DNA of 64,000 nt from Sphagnum compactum. Lineage: Eukaryota > Bryophyta > Sphagnopsida > Sphagnales. The notes under the pieces were generated by a model. It did not search any database. It was given only the letters and a program-made list of their open reading frames with translations, and had not been told where the DNA came from. The stretch lies in contig OZ234495.1 in assembly GCA_965153455.1 (NCBI GenBank), forward strand, positions 7,560,875 through 7,624,874, given 5' to 3'. This document shows, one piece after another, positions 1-12,599 of the stretch. Numbering within the stretch: position 1 is the first letter of the stretch; each line of letters begins with the position of its first letter. The translations under genes were made by a program, and so were the position numbers.

Positions 1-326
1 GCCATGGGAAGACTCAGTTGTGATGTTGATCAGCACTCAAGAGACATAGCTAACAAAAAAGGTCAATAGCATCCTCATTCAAGCTGCAACAAGATTGTAA
101 GGGTAAGCTTCATTTCATTTTAGCTTGTCCCTGTAAAAGCCCAAACATCTGAGACACAGATGAGGCACAGAGAGGCCCACATAGAGGTTAGTGGTTGGTG
201 CCTTGTGCACACTGGAAGTACCCTTAAAAGCACTCAGGCAGGAGCAGAGCAGACAGGCAGGAGACAGCATTACATCAAAACCTGGAAAATTCCTATAAGG
301 AAAGAGACTGCAAAAGGTTTCTATAC

Positions 327-3300
327 CTTTTTCTCAAAACACCTCTCCTTCCTTTTCTGTCGAAACTTGTGCAAAGCAGCCTCTCGAATTGCGAAGGGAT
401 TATCCAAACCATTTGCCCCACTCATTTCATCAAGACCTTGGTTCACACCCCCAATATTCACTGCCCCAAACCCACTACCACTGTCACTGTTTTCATCATT
501 CCCAATTTTGCCATTGCTACCTGCTGCCACACCATTGTGTCCCTTGTTGTCATTGTTATGTCCTGACACACTGACATTGGCAGGCATACTGTCATTTCCA
601 TTGCTGCTCTGTGCATTACTGCTGCCACTATTCCCAACCTTCCCATCCACAACTGTGGATGAACAAAAGGCAGGGGCTCCAGATCCAGTCTCAGTGGTTG
701 ACTCTTGCTTCTCTTGTTGGGACTGGGGTTTGGGGACTTGAAGCATCTGATGCTGAGAATTGAAATGATGTTCACTGTAACTATGACAAAAGTGCACTTG
801 GCTCTGTGGGTGTTGAGGATGGATGAGACCAGCATGTTCATTTAGTGCAGCAGAGTGATTGAAACTCTCTCCATCTTCTGCAAGATTAGGGGAAGGACCT
901 GCTGCCCCCCATGTATTAGTCCCACCTGGGTGAGCATAATACATAGTTTGCAATGTGGGCCGGTGTGCTGCCGGGATATCCTCATATGACATTGGTGCAC
1001 CAGCATAGTCTCCCCTGCATTTCACATTTTGCATGCTGGGCACCAGCATAGTCTCCTCTGGGACTTGAGACGATCCTGAAGCACCATTCTTTGTCATAGG
1101 TCCCATCGCTGAGGAGTTTGTTTCTTGACCATTGCCACTGTGAATGGGCCGGACATGCAGTTTCAAGTGGGTGGAGACTTCACCACTACCCTTTGAGGAT
1201 CCTGCCTGGTCATGAGGAATGTATGCTTGCAAAGGGCCCGATGCACTTGATGCTAAGCCTCTGGACACACCGTGAGTCCCATAACCTCCTGCAATTTGGT
1301 AGGCTGGAGGTAGTGTACCCCCTGGGGTGTGCTGATGCTGGTGGAGCCCTGTTCCATTGGTGCTGTACCTGCAAAGCAGCTCACAAACTTGATTAGAAGA
1401 GTCCAAACACAGTGCCCACTGTCTGATAAGCAGTACTGCAGCAGGTGCTTTAAGTCATACTTTTAAGTCCAAGTATCACATCCAGAGATGAAGCTCAAGA
1501 AAGCAGAATGTCCTAAAATGTCTATATGTAACCTTGAAGTATAAATTGTGAGAAATCATCTCGTGAACCAGAGAACTCCTTTACAGGAACCCCTGGATAA
1601 AAATAACTGCAAAACAAGGATCCCCCCCATAATGTCAACAAAATTTGCCAAAATGATCATCAGATCAGTTGAAGTCCATGCATAAAAACTGAAAGCCAAT
1701 CATAAATCAAAAAGACAATTTGTATCAAAATCTACCTTGAGAAAGCTGAGCTGCCAGAGTGGCGAAGCATCTGTCGATCATCAGCATCAGTGTCCATTTC
1801 ACCTCGAGCCCTAGGCCGCTTCAAAGAGAGGTCCAATGTTGGAGGGGAATATGATTCTGAGGGTGGATTATCCAAATTTTTCAGGCTATTACTGCCTCTC
1901 CAGTCCATTTCTATTCCGTCTCCAGGTTGTTCCACAAAAGCTGCTGGTTGTTGACTGGCAATAGAACCAATTAAGTCAATTGCTCTTTGCGAGGTCTTAT
2001 CTGCAGAATCATCTGCTCCTGAGTTTGATCGTTCACCTTCTTGCAGCTCATTACATTTCTCCTTGCAATTATCCACTTCCATCTCTTCCATAGCAGGTGT
2101 GGACTCTTCATTTCTGTTTGCTCCACAAGCAGGCTGCTGAGATTTCTTGACATAACCACTGGCTGGCCTTGGTGTTGCCATCTCTAAATCCTGTCCCATT
2201 TCTTGATCTGTACCTATACAGGTGCATGGAAAGATGAAACCAGCTGAAAGAGAGCAACCTCAACCACTAACAGAAGTGCCAGTTGAAGAATTTGTAGTAA
2301 AAAAAGCTGTTCTCCCACAAGCTCAGTCTTCACCCTGCAGATCTATACCATTATCACTTCTAGACCATTAGCAATTTCTCCAGAGGTATATGTAAGTGGA
2401 ACAGGGAAGGACAATTTGCTTTTCCTACAGCAGTAAGGTTTTCAATCAGGATGGCAGATCATCCAAAAGTCCTGACAAACTTTAAAATCTTAAAATATCT
2501 CATACCGGAGGTTGATTTTGCTTGCGAAGTTGCCTGCCCTTCATCATCACCATCCCCACCCTCTGAATGAGGGTCATATTTCCTTTGGACCACAGACTGC
2601 ACATGGACCTGCACCTTCATCCGATGGATAGAGGAAAAGATCACTCATCTGCTGTTGATGTGTTTATTGAATTCCTTCTTGGAATCTCAAATCAATGCAG
2701 GATAATGCTGGAACAGACCACATATCAAGCTTTATGAAGGGCTATGGGTCTCTTCAATGAGAATCACTGACGCAACTTTCAGAGCCAAAACAGGAAAAGG
2801 TTTGATGTTACATACTTGGTTCCCACTGCCGTTATCACTACCACCCTGAACATTTAAGCCACTGCTGACATTTTCACTGTCCCCATTGCTGCCAGTCACA
2901 TTGTTGTCCACATGACTCTTTGGAACATCTTCTTTTCCTGTCCCAATCCTACTGCCACCACTACTTGACTGCAACCAAATAAGAGTGAATTTTTTCAGCC
3001 AGAAGCACACATAGAGACTACTAGACCAACCATAGCCTAAGACCAGGTATGGATTCAAAATCAGCAATGTTTAAGGAGAGGTTGCAATACTGGAGAGTGC
3101 AGAAAGAAAGACATTTATTTCATTGGCTATGAATGCACAGGCCTGATAAGGACCAGGAAAGGAGAGTAACAAAGATAGGACATTAATACATACAGAGTTG
3201 CACCTCCTCCAGACATGTTGCCACAGGTTTTTCAGCTCATTTTTGCGCACAGGCTTCACCAGGAAGTCTGCTGCCTCTTTGGACAAACAGTTGAACACAG

Positions 3301-5087
3301 TGTCCAAGCTGTCATGTGTTGACATCACTGCAGTTTACACTACCACAAATAAGCTTTCTTCTTCAACAGGATCATGCCTATCAAAAGTCAATCTTAGCTC
3401 CAACAATTGGGAATCCTCGCAACCACAATGTAATTCCTGGAAACCTAACAATCTATAACATAGCAGATTCGCAGCATCCACCTCATGAAATCAGACAAAC
3501 ACTAATCCAATTACTCTGATATATCTACCAGCAGAAGCCAGTTATCAAGCAGGACTGTTGCAACAGGGACACAATGCAGCACTCAAAAGTGCCTCACTTA
3601 TTTTGTGAAGTAATATGCAAAACTGCCTCTCAACAGATGAAATCAGGAAGGGAGCTTACTGACAACAGGTATTTGCTTGCATGCCTCGTAAGATTTTATT
3701 TTAGAAAGAAGATCCAAACCCGAAAGGCATGGCAGGATGACATCTGTTAACACAAGGTCAAATTGAAAATTTCTTTTCTCCAGCAGTTCCCAAGCTAGCG
3801 CTCCACTTGAAGCAGAAGTTACTGAAAAATGAGACAATTGCTCAGTGACCTTGCCCTTTAGATTTTCACAGTTCCTAAGCACACCGTGCTGCACAACAGT
3901 CATGCCAAAACCTTGTCCTTGACCCCACAATATCTAAAAGCCATGGTGAACAAGCAGTACTTGACATGAGTGCATCAACCCTGGTGAGTGATATCAGGTG
4001 GGCAGGTGAGAACAATCAGATGTGGACAAGATCCTGTGGACAAAACTGAGCACAAAATTCATCCCGTACCACAAATGCAGCACTCAAACAAGCATTGCAA
4101 TCCATATGTGCCAACAAGAAGACAACGGGAGATCACAAGCCACACGTAGTAAGAATGCATGATGAAGTGACAGCTACTTCAAGGGTGGTTCGTGTGCATA
4201 CTGCCCATCAAACAGAATAACAAGATACGGCAATAAATGCAACAAAGAGAAATGGATCACAAATCTCAGAAATCACTGTTCAGCAAACAAAAAACTGCCT
4301 GCTTGCACTAACCTTCATAGTTGCAATTCCTCAATAATGCACTCACTACATGTCTTGTGCAGTCATCATCCTCTGCCAACAACACTCTCAGTTGGCTGTG
4401 TGGTAGAAAGCTCTCCCATCCCCTAGCACTGGGACCTGACTGCACCTGCTGCTGCTGCTGCTTGGAATGTTGCAAATTCTGTTGCATCTTAGATTGCTGA
4501 ATCACAGCTTCAGCAATGACGCCATCTCCTTCCTTAAATTCGTCACCACTACCTTCTTCATCTCTACCTTCCTCCTCATCGTTTTCGATCTCACGTTTTG
4601 TGATCACTTCTGCAGGAAAGTGGCTTCCTCCAAGCTTGCTCCTCATGTGCTCCTTAGCAGATCTTCCTAAGTGCCCCCTGGTTTCCAAGGACCTCAACGT
4701 ACCTCTGTTTGAACCATTTTCCACCAAAAGCTTCAGCTTGTCTCCGGCTCCCACACCGTCGTTTCTGACTCCTTCTCCGTGCAAACAAGTGCCATCGTGA
4801 GCCCTGTAGCCGCCCTTGAGCCGGGCCTGCCACATACCAGAAGCTCTGACATTGGTCTCTCTTTCTCTAGGCGGAAAACCACTGGGGGGCCTCGAATCGG
4901 ACTCATAATCTGCAGTCATAGAAAGGATAGGAACTGACAGCGACGGACGATTCCCGTCTGAGTCTTCTTCTTCTTCTGTTGCTTGTCGTGTCCGACGGCG
5001 CTGTGAAGAAGCCTGGTCTTGAAGGCAGGCTAACCTTCCGAGCCCTGTCCAACGGTGAGACGATTTGCTGGAACTCTCGGAGGCCAA
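327..5087 (-). CDS. PRR: Pseudo-response regulator (clock PRR, PRR7-like), 3' end outside window
   Basis: Circadian-clock pseudo-response regulator, a nuclear transcriptional repressor in known plants. Seven coding exons join in frame: 5087-4313, 3821-3660, 3327-3194, 2968-2816, 2596-2506 (an acceptor at 2608 is equally possible), 2213-1736, 1368-327, giving 945 residues so far. Visible order: acidic, Gln-rich leader (about 1-230); receiver domain (about 232-357) over exons 1-3 with AEDDD, the phospho-acceptor position in LTDVILP (Asp codon 3742-3744) and [10 protein letters not shown]; a Ser/Gly/Asn-rich middle; an EAR-like LDLSL (1822-1836) followed by KRPR; and the start of the CCT domain ([16 protein letters not shown]). 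The last exon stops at donor AAG|GTATAG (327/326). The second half of the CCT is not in bases 1-320, so it lies left of the window. Start: first ATG of the open frame; an ATG at 4919 is an alternative. PRR5/7/9-type assignment rests on receiver plus EAR plus CCT; which paralogue is uncertain. Confidence 0.92.
1822..1836 (-). other. EAR-like repression motif LDLSL in PRR
   Basis: The codons read L-D-L-S-L, an LxLxL motif, followed by Lys-Arg-Pro-Arg. In PRR5/7/9 of seed plants an LxLxL motif at a comparable place recruits TOPLESS-type co-repressors. That role is family knowledge; here only the motif and its position between receiver and CCT are seen. Confidence 0.7.
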
Positions 5088-6420
5088 CGACGAGTTTCAC
5101 GGCACATTCTCCAAGGGATTTGTTGAGCCGCTGCTCCCGCGTTTGTCTGCACGGGAGCACACTGCGGAAATGCAACAGACAAACGTGAGGACAAAAGTAA
5201 TGAGGTGTCTGTACTACACCATCGTCGGTGGACTGTTCACCGCAGTGTAGTAGTCTGCGTCTGGAATCTACCTCTCGCGCTCGCGTTCTTTGCGTTCACG
5301 GAATGGATCAACCCTTCGCATTCTAGCAGCAGACTTGACTGTTCAGGTAATTCTTCATTTGCTCAGAAAAAATTCAGTGACAACCTGAAGATTATTACTA
5401 CAAACAAGGGGACATGGCGGACATCCAATATCCACAACCTCGCAAAAAGAAAAAAAAAACACTCCACGATCTGTATCGGGGGAAAAGAAAAGAAGAAAGC
5501 CAGAATAATGGCCGACATACCTGCTCTGGTTAACTTTGCCTTCTTATAAGCTCTGTTTCCCGCACCGCATCCAATCGAGACGATTTTAGGAGTCTTTGCT
5601 TCGTCCGATAGAACAACGCCCCGAGTATAAACCGGCGCCTGCTGTAAGAAAGCTAAGAAAGGCTTGTAATGAAGTATCAAAACGTTGGAAATACGCTCCA
5701 AATCTCTAGGAGGGCCACAGATCTGAAGAGTACACTACCAAAACAGACACGGAACTGAGAGATTGACAAGCTATATAATAAACGGTGTTAGCTGAGAGAA
5801 GCGCAGGAAATTTGCACGTAGCAGCGAAGAAAGGTATAAGAAGAACAGTATCGAAGAAGCAACACACACTGAAAGCAGCAACGACAACAAAGCTCACCAC
5901 AAGGGAATAGAAAATAAAAAATCACCAAATCAAAAGCCCTGAGCGATCGGAACAAGCACACAACGAAAACAAAGAAAAAATTACAAACAGACGAGAGAAG
6001 AGTCGAAACAAATCACCAAATCGTGAGCACCAGCACCACTCTTAATAACAAACGAGAACTGAATTAGAGACAGACTTCCTGGAGCTTGCAACCTTCAACG
6101 ACACAACCACTTTGCTACAACAAGAAGAAAAATTCTCCCAAAAATAATAATGATAACAATCTTTTCTTCGGACCTCACAGATGTCAAATGAAACAATTGT
6201 GAAAAAAAACTCCTCCGACCTCACAGACAGATTTCTTTTTTTTTCGTGTGACAAACCGGAATCGGACTTTTAGAACCAGCAGTTGTAGAAAAAGTTTAAC
6301 ATTCGGATGTCGAGGTTGTGTTGAACCCAACATAGTAGCGATTGTGCTACTCAAGCTTATAGTGAAATTAAGGTTTGGCTTTGGCATAATATTATAGTCA
6401 AGGATCCTTAAGCAGTTTTT
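5088..6420 (-). promoter_or_regulatory. 5' leader and promoter region of the PRR gene
   Basis: No convincing coding sequence is present. The open frames here are short, unrelated in composition and unlike any family I recognise. The stretch lies directly upstream of the PRR start and therefore holds its leader and promoter. I cannot place the transcription start or any leader intron. Confidence 0.5.
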
Positions 6421-6479
6421 TATATTTTTCTTGTTGACTTGTTTAATCTTATGTGATTTGTTTCGTAAATTTTCGATTG

Positions 6480-7380
6480 CCCTATAATAGTAGGTGGTTT
6501 TTTAACGAGTGGGGCATGTGCTCACATTAGGCCTCTTTCGTCACGAGTACCAAATGTTCCATGTCCCTTAGTTTAACATGTCCCATCAGAGTTCGTCCTT
6601 CCTACCAACCGTTTATTTTATCATGTGTCATCACAGACCTAGTTTTCACCCCATCTCCCACACAAACCACGCACCTCTAATTAGTTCCCCCTCACATTTT
6701 AACAAACCACATACCACCCACTAGTTCCCCTTATAGACCCCCAGCCTTTCGAGTGCATGCAAGGCCCAACCCTACACTTTCCCAAACCCCCTTGATCATG
6801 CACATGTAAGACCTTTTCCCCCAACCACTTTACCAGCCCCTCCAGTTGCACATGATTAGACTCCCCAACCTACCTTCATTTTCTCGACACATTTACAACC
6901 TCCACTTAAAGTTTCTTATCTCACCTATCGATGCCAATTTACCAATCAAGGGTTAGTTCATCAATGTTCGTGTTAAACATTCAATTCATCTAATCCAAAC
7001 CCCCATGACCATTTCGACTCAAAACCTTTCCTTGTTCCCACCCATTTATATTAACATGGACCTCAGTTTCATCTTTGGATGTTTTCAATTCCTTTCATTT
7101 AGGCTTTCATTGTCCTTGATTATATAACTACATCCCTATTGTTTTACATTGGATAAGTTAACGTAAGACTATGATGTGGCAACTTGGCATTTGCCTTTTT
7201 ATTATTTCAATGGTGTCTCACTTTACCCCTTTGTGACAAGGCAACGAGGCATAGGGAAACACAAAATTTTTTTGCGGACCCAAGCTTTAGCAAGTTCAGT
7301 GCCTCTTTTCCAACATGATCCCCCAGCTCATAAATGATTTCTTCACAATCTAGTTATTAAACATGCAGGGGAATACTCTA
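6480..7380 (+). other. C-rich spacer, possibly the degraded 5' part of the adjacent RT element
   Basis: Plus-strand sequence is rich in CCCC/CAC and stop codons, with no recognisable domain. It leads without a break into the reverse-transcriptase remnant that follows, so it may be that element's 5' portion. I see nothing else in it. Confidence 0.3.
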
Positions 7381-9950
7381 GAGCAATTCGTGCCTTTGCA
7401 CCATTTTCCCTTGCACCCACATCCTCTAACACCACCTCATCTCTCACCGCATTACACCAATGAATTAGATGGCTACTCCCGTTTTTCTTAAAAGATTGTG
7501 AACCAAACCAAGACCTGAAATTTTCTTCTGATTATTTCAAATTGGCATTCCAATGCATGCCCCATTTGTGGACAAGTAGTCCTTCTAGGATGATTTTTGA
7601 ACACCTTCGAAATCATTTTCACCCAAAAGATTCAACAAATGGATTCCTTTAATTATTTCAACTTTGTATTGTTAAAGGTCACATTCCACCTACATGTGTT
7701 TTTAACATGGCCCACCCCTTAGCCATAATTAAGCCTTCAAGTGGAATTCATCCCATTGCAGTGGGGAAGCATTGTATCAATTCACAAGTCACGTCTTATG
7801 CATTCAATTTAGCGACGCCTTTGTAACACATTTCTCCCCACACCAATTCAAAGTCGCAACTAAGGGTAGTTGTGAAGTAGTAGTTTAAACGGTTGTGAAG
7901 GTCAAGTGTAACCAAACCTTCACCCCAATTGGGTTTAACTCTAATTAAACATGGCAAACGCCTTCAATTTGATGTCAAGAAGGGTCATATTTCAAAAATT
8001 TCGTGTAATAGATGGAGACATCATGCAGCTCATCCCTTTTGTTCATGCATTCTATGCATTTGAATTTCCCCTATTTTACAGCCATCATAATCATGAAGGC
8101 GATGTCACAATCATCCCCTCTGCCATGGGAACCCATCAAGGTGATCCCTTGGGAAAAGCATTATTTACATTAACCCACTTTAGGGCTTTGCATTTTATAG
8201 CCACTCATTTCCCTTCTTGTTTTCCATCCATTGTAGATGACATTCACATCATAGGTCCCCTTCTATTGTATCATCTATATATGAACATTTTTAGATTTAA
8301 CTTTGTGTGATAGGTTTTTCTATCCAACCTCATAAATGTGTAACATGGTCACCCTCTGGCCTATCGCTTAATTTCAACACCCCATCCCAGTTTACCACTC
8401 CATCAAAAGTAATTAGAATTTTTAGAGTTCCATTAGGCATTTCATCATTCACATCATCCTTCATAAAAAATGCCCCATTAGAAGATGTTCAACATGTCGA
8501 TCTTCTCATCATAATGGGTGATGCTAAGGTAGCTTTTAGAATTATAACTTATTGTTTCATGCAACGAATGGCCTTCATATCTTTTACAACGTACACTTCC
8601 CTCTACCACCTTCATAGAGTCCCTCATTTCTTTTGACTCCTCCCTCTTTCAAGTGTTTAGGTGCCTCTTGGGTCTAGGATCTTTTAACAACCCAGAAGGA
8701 CCTTTAGCTTGTAAATAAACTTTTCTCCCAATAACTTTTAGTGGCATTGAGCTCATATCGACGACCACCATTGCCCCAACAGCCTATTTAAGGAGTTGGG
8801 CCTTTGTAACCTCAATCATAGTTGTTAGGTTTATGGTTGATCAACATCTTTCCTTCTCGAACCCTTAACACGAGTCGACAATAACACCTTTGTTATCCAG
8901 CAACACCTCAAGGTGGCATGTGATCTCTTATCGCCCCAGCTCACACATGTTTTCCTTCGTTTGAACAACTCAACGGGTAACAAATGGTTCGACTTCAAAA
9001 TTCCATCTTGGAGCGTCTGCACCATCGGACCCTTTCCAGCATGCTCTTTAATGGGATATCTAAAGCTCATTGTGCTTGAATTCTATCATTTTCTAACCCA
9101 AGGGCGGGTGCTTAACTTATAATTCGACCAATCTTCCCAAACTTTCGATTCGCTTCCCCAGTCTTTTCCACAGCACTTCGAATACAACTTGGATTGCCCC
9201 ATCCCTCGATTATAAGCCCTTGATGCATGTGCACACATCCCATCAACCCTATGGGTGTCCACCTTTTACATTGTGTTCATAGCAATGAACACATAGGAAC
9301 CCTCGATGCAGTTCACGACACCTTTGCTACCATTGCGCGCGATGTTGGCTTCCACATGGGGTGAAAATAGTTACATGCATTTTTTAAAAACACATTCAAC
9401 TCCTCCTATCAACGAATTGACATAATGCTCACCAAAGATGGCATTTGCACCTTAGTCGACATTGTCATTCTCAACCCAACACAAACGGATTTATTTCCCC
9501 AATCTTGCACCACCCAAGGATTTGTTGCTTTTGATGCAGTTCAAGCCAAAAAATAGAACTATCGCGACTAACACCTTGTTGATCAATTCCTCCCCTTAGC
9601 AATGGAAATATTTGAATGTATACATAAGCAAGCGGATATGTTTTTACATAATTGTGCCAATGTCGTTTGGAGTTTGAAAAGACCAAAAGGCCCTCCTCTT
9701 TTTGTCTTTATTACTTTTCTTCAACAAAAAATTTCAATCACCTTGCAAAGACTACAAACATCCTTCATCTTAAGTCGGGCAATAGCCATAAGCCTAACTA
9801 CTTCCCGACTTCCACCCCTTCAAGACACATCTCCCGTCTTCACAACTGATTTATTGCAAGTGATTGGTTTTTTATATGAAAAAATGCGATTGACCTATTT
9901 TAAGCGATCAATTTTTGACATGGATAGGTTTTGACATCTAGTTTGAGCTA
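7380..9950 (+). mobile_element. Decayed reverse-transcriptase retroelement, copy A
   Basis: A reverse-transcriptase polyprotein remnant is spread over shifting plus-strand frames. The clearest block is 7951-8310: ANAFNLMSR, then GTHQGDPLGKALF (RT motif-B-like, about 8128-8160), then FPSIVDDIHIIGP, the place of the YADD-type catalytic box with a DD pair. It continues at 8307-8636 (KCVTWSPSGL), 8913-9122 (LTHVFLRLNNS), about 9200-9560 (a CxxC-like His/Cys region and a nuclease-like segment with LTKDG) and 9602-9934 (GPPLFVFITFLQQKISITLQR). Several frameshifts and stops separate the blocks, so the copy is dead. Homology to the minus-strand copies at 21-22.7 kb and 41.7-41.9 kb is visible at protein level. 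A non-LTR type is likely because no LTR or integrase is seen. Confidence 0.75.
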
Positions 9951-10124
9951 CTTGACATGCCATAAATTCTCCCTTTTCTTTTTTTCTTTCTTCTTATCCC
10001 TTTGTACATTTTCCTAATCTCCGGTGTGTCTATCAACAAAGTTTTATTGGGTTGAATCCACCAAAGCTTTTCTTCCCTTCTTCGCAAATAAAGATAGGCT
10101 TCTCGTGACGAGGAAAACAACATG

Positions 10125-10420
10125 TGTATGCTCACACCAGCGTTGGGTGAATACCCGCTTTGGCGAGAACCGCTGGTTCAGATTAGTAAAACCTGAACCA
10201 AAACGGAGGCCTGATTTTCAAACCATAACCAGAATCGCATTTTCAAAAAAAATCTTAAGAACCGGACTTGAAACTGGGTATCCGGTTCTATTTATGGGTG
10301 GAGAACCAGAACCGATACAGTTTTCATTGTTTTAGACTTTTTTTAAGAACTGGAACCGGAGGTTCCGCAATAGAAGTAGAGACCCGTCCAATACGGGTTA
10401 AAAAACCGAAGATTCAGAAA
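10125..10420 (+). repeat. GAACCGG-rich dispersed repeat, copy 1
   Basis: The copy begins near GTTGGGTGAATACCCGCTT and then carries many GAACC/GGTTC words in both orientations. The same opening (GTTGGACAAGTACCCGCTT, then GGAACCGGTGGTTC) occurs at about 20,290. No open frame or LTR structure accompanies it. The family is unknown to me; a SINE-like element or the end of a larger element are both possible. Confidence 0.55.
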
Positions 10421-12243
10421 TGTCAACTGTTTGAACGGGGTCTTTATTTAGTTCCTCTCAGTTCAAAATTTACTGACCAAAGATTGCGAGGACCACAATG
10501 CGCCAGCACAGCTTGACAGCCAGCTCGGACAGACGGAGGGACGGTACGTGAGAGCTAACTGAGACCACACAATCCACGTGTCAAAAGGAGCCCTTGTGAT
10601 TGGTGGGTCGGATGTGGTGAGGGTGAGATTTGGGGCGAAGAACTGGGGATTTTGGGGATCAATTTCTGGGCTCGGAATCAACGAGACGTTCGACAAAACT
10701 GGGCCGGAGTTTTCCCTCTTTTATCGGGCACGTCAGACGGGAAAAAAGATCTATAGAGTCGTCCTGATCCACTCCCTATCTCTTTTTTTTTCTTTTTTTT
10801 CCCTTAAATAATAAATTTTAAATAATTTATATTTTCCTCTTTCCTTTTTCCTTTTTCCTTCTTTTTTTTTATGGGCAGCTCAGAAAAAGAAAAAGAAAAT
10901 AGGAGTTGCCCAGAAAAGTCCCCCTGCAACTTTTCATCCACGGAATTTCTCGTGGTTTTGGATGAACCAGGACCTACACTGGTAATTAAGTACATTCATG
11001 TACGTGAGGGAGGGTGGCCTCTTGGCTGTAATTTATTTATCTGAGAAATGTTAAAAATTTAGAGTTGGAGATTTTATTTTAGTCTTAATAGTAAATGTAA
11101 CTAGTGTGGCCTTCGATGTTGGCCCATGTGTGAAGATGATTATGTAATTGCTCCAAGTATGAACATGGCCTCAATGATAGAGCCCAATTGTGTAAAATAA
11201 ATATTTTAGATTTAAATTAATTTTCATTGACAAAAATTATTGAAAATTCAATATTTCTTTCATCTTAAGTATAAAATGTTAGAAAATCATCTCCAAGGAA
11301 TCCCACGTTTCCAATGTTTTCTAGTAATATCAAGAGCTTGCCTCAATTTTTCTTAAAATTTTAGTTTTCTTTATTGAATTTTCATGACAAAAAATTGTTC
11401 AATATTCAAGAACTCTTTCGTCCTAAGTCTAAATATAGGTCCTCGTTCACCCAAGACCCACCAATGTACCATCCATTGCAAATTCATCATGAATTAGTTG
11501 TGGATGTACAACTACGTTACCAAGGTTCCACCTTCATTGGAAACTTTCATTGCTTTTCCTCTTTTTAACACACCATAGGTTTGTCATAAGTTTGTCAATT
11601 TGATATTGGGGTAAAAAAAATCTATCAATTCTTACTTTTATAACATCATGCAAACCCATGGCATGTTTCCTAACTTTAATATATATTAAAAAAGTGTGAG
11701 AGTTCTAAGAAGGGATTACAACAAATTCACAAAATTGAACTCAAGGAAAAAATATAATTAATACAAATTAGAGCCAAAATGATGCATGGACAAAATCATG
11801 AAAAACACACATGATTCATCACGATGAGGATTTGAAAAAGAATCATTGTTTTTTTTCTATAAAATATATTTTGTGGATGGCAATTATATTACATTGAAAT
11901 GGCATTAATTCTCATGACTTGAAAATCTCAAAACTAGCAAGTTATGAATCTCAATATTTTGTGAAATCATAATTTTCTATTATGAATTTCAATTCAAAAT
12001 ATTTCAAGTGCAAAGTTGTAACCTCTGAAAGGACCTTTCCAATGACATATCATGCTCAAATCAAAATTAATTTGACTTTTATGTCAAATGTTTTAATATA
12101 AAAAATTTATATTATCATTTTGATTCCTAACCACGAAGGTGAAATAACACTAAGGAGACTATTCATGTAGTCACATTCATAAATTTTTTAAAAGGTGCTC
12201 ATGTTTGAATCTCAATCATGTCACCACTAAGAAAAAATTTCAA
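10420..12243. other. AT-rich spacer without recognisable genes
   Basis: Short open frames only, T-rich tracts around 10,780-10,870, and no domain, splice pattern or repeat that I can name. Confidence 0.5.
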
Positions 12244-12590
12244 TTAAATGCAACACATTTTGAAAGATGTTTACACAATTGTGCCTAAATTGATCCTTCC
12301 TCCTAGTGTGCTTTCACCCACAATTTATGTTTCATATCTTCAAATGCAAAATGCAACCCCATGTTAAATATTTATGTTTTCAAACCTTTCCAACAATGTA
12401 AACAAAGTTCAATTTTTAAATTAAATGCAACACATTTTGAAAGATGTTTATGCAATTGTGCTCAAATTGATCCTCCTCCTAGTGTGCTTTCACCCACAAT
12501 TTATGTTTCATATCTTCAAATGCAAAATGCAACCCCATGTTAAATATTTATGTTTCCAAACCTTTCCAACAATCTAAACAAAGTCCAATT
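12244..12590. repeat. Two-copy tandem duplication, period 177 bp
   Basis: The block starting TTAAATGCAACACATTTTG at 12,244 recurs at 12,421 and is nearly identical through CAACAATNTAAACAAAGTNC near 12,590. Only a few substitutions and short indels separate the copies, so the duplication is fairly young. No coding capacity is evident. Confidence 0.9.
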
Positions 12591-12599
12591 CAAGCAAGG

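Noticed and set aside
321-1406. A single 361-codon minus-strand gene
   Set aside because: It is PRR exon 7 read through its acceptor (1,369/1,370) and donor (327/326). The flanking codons are intron.
5363-5900. Minus-strand proteins upstream of PRR
   Set aside because: Homopolymer-driven frames (poly-Phe) within the PRR leader/promoter; no recognisable family.
10804-10995. A minus-strand small protein near the T-rich tract
   Set aside because: Lys/Glu-rich peptide produced by the TTTTTC/CTTTTT tract.
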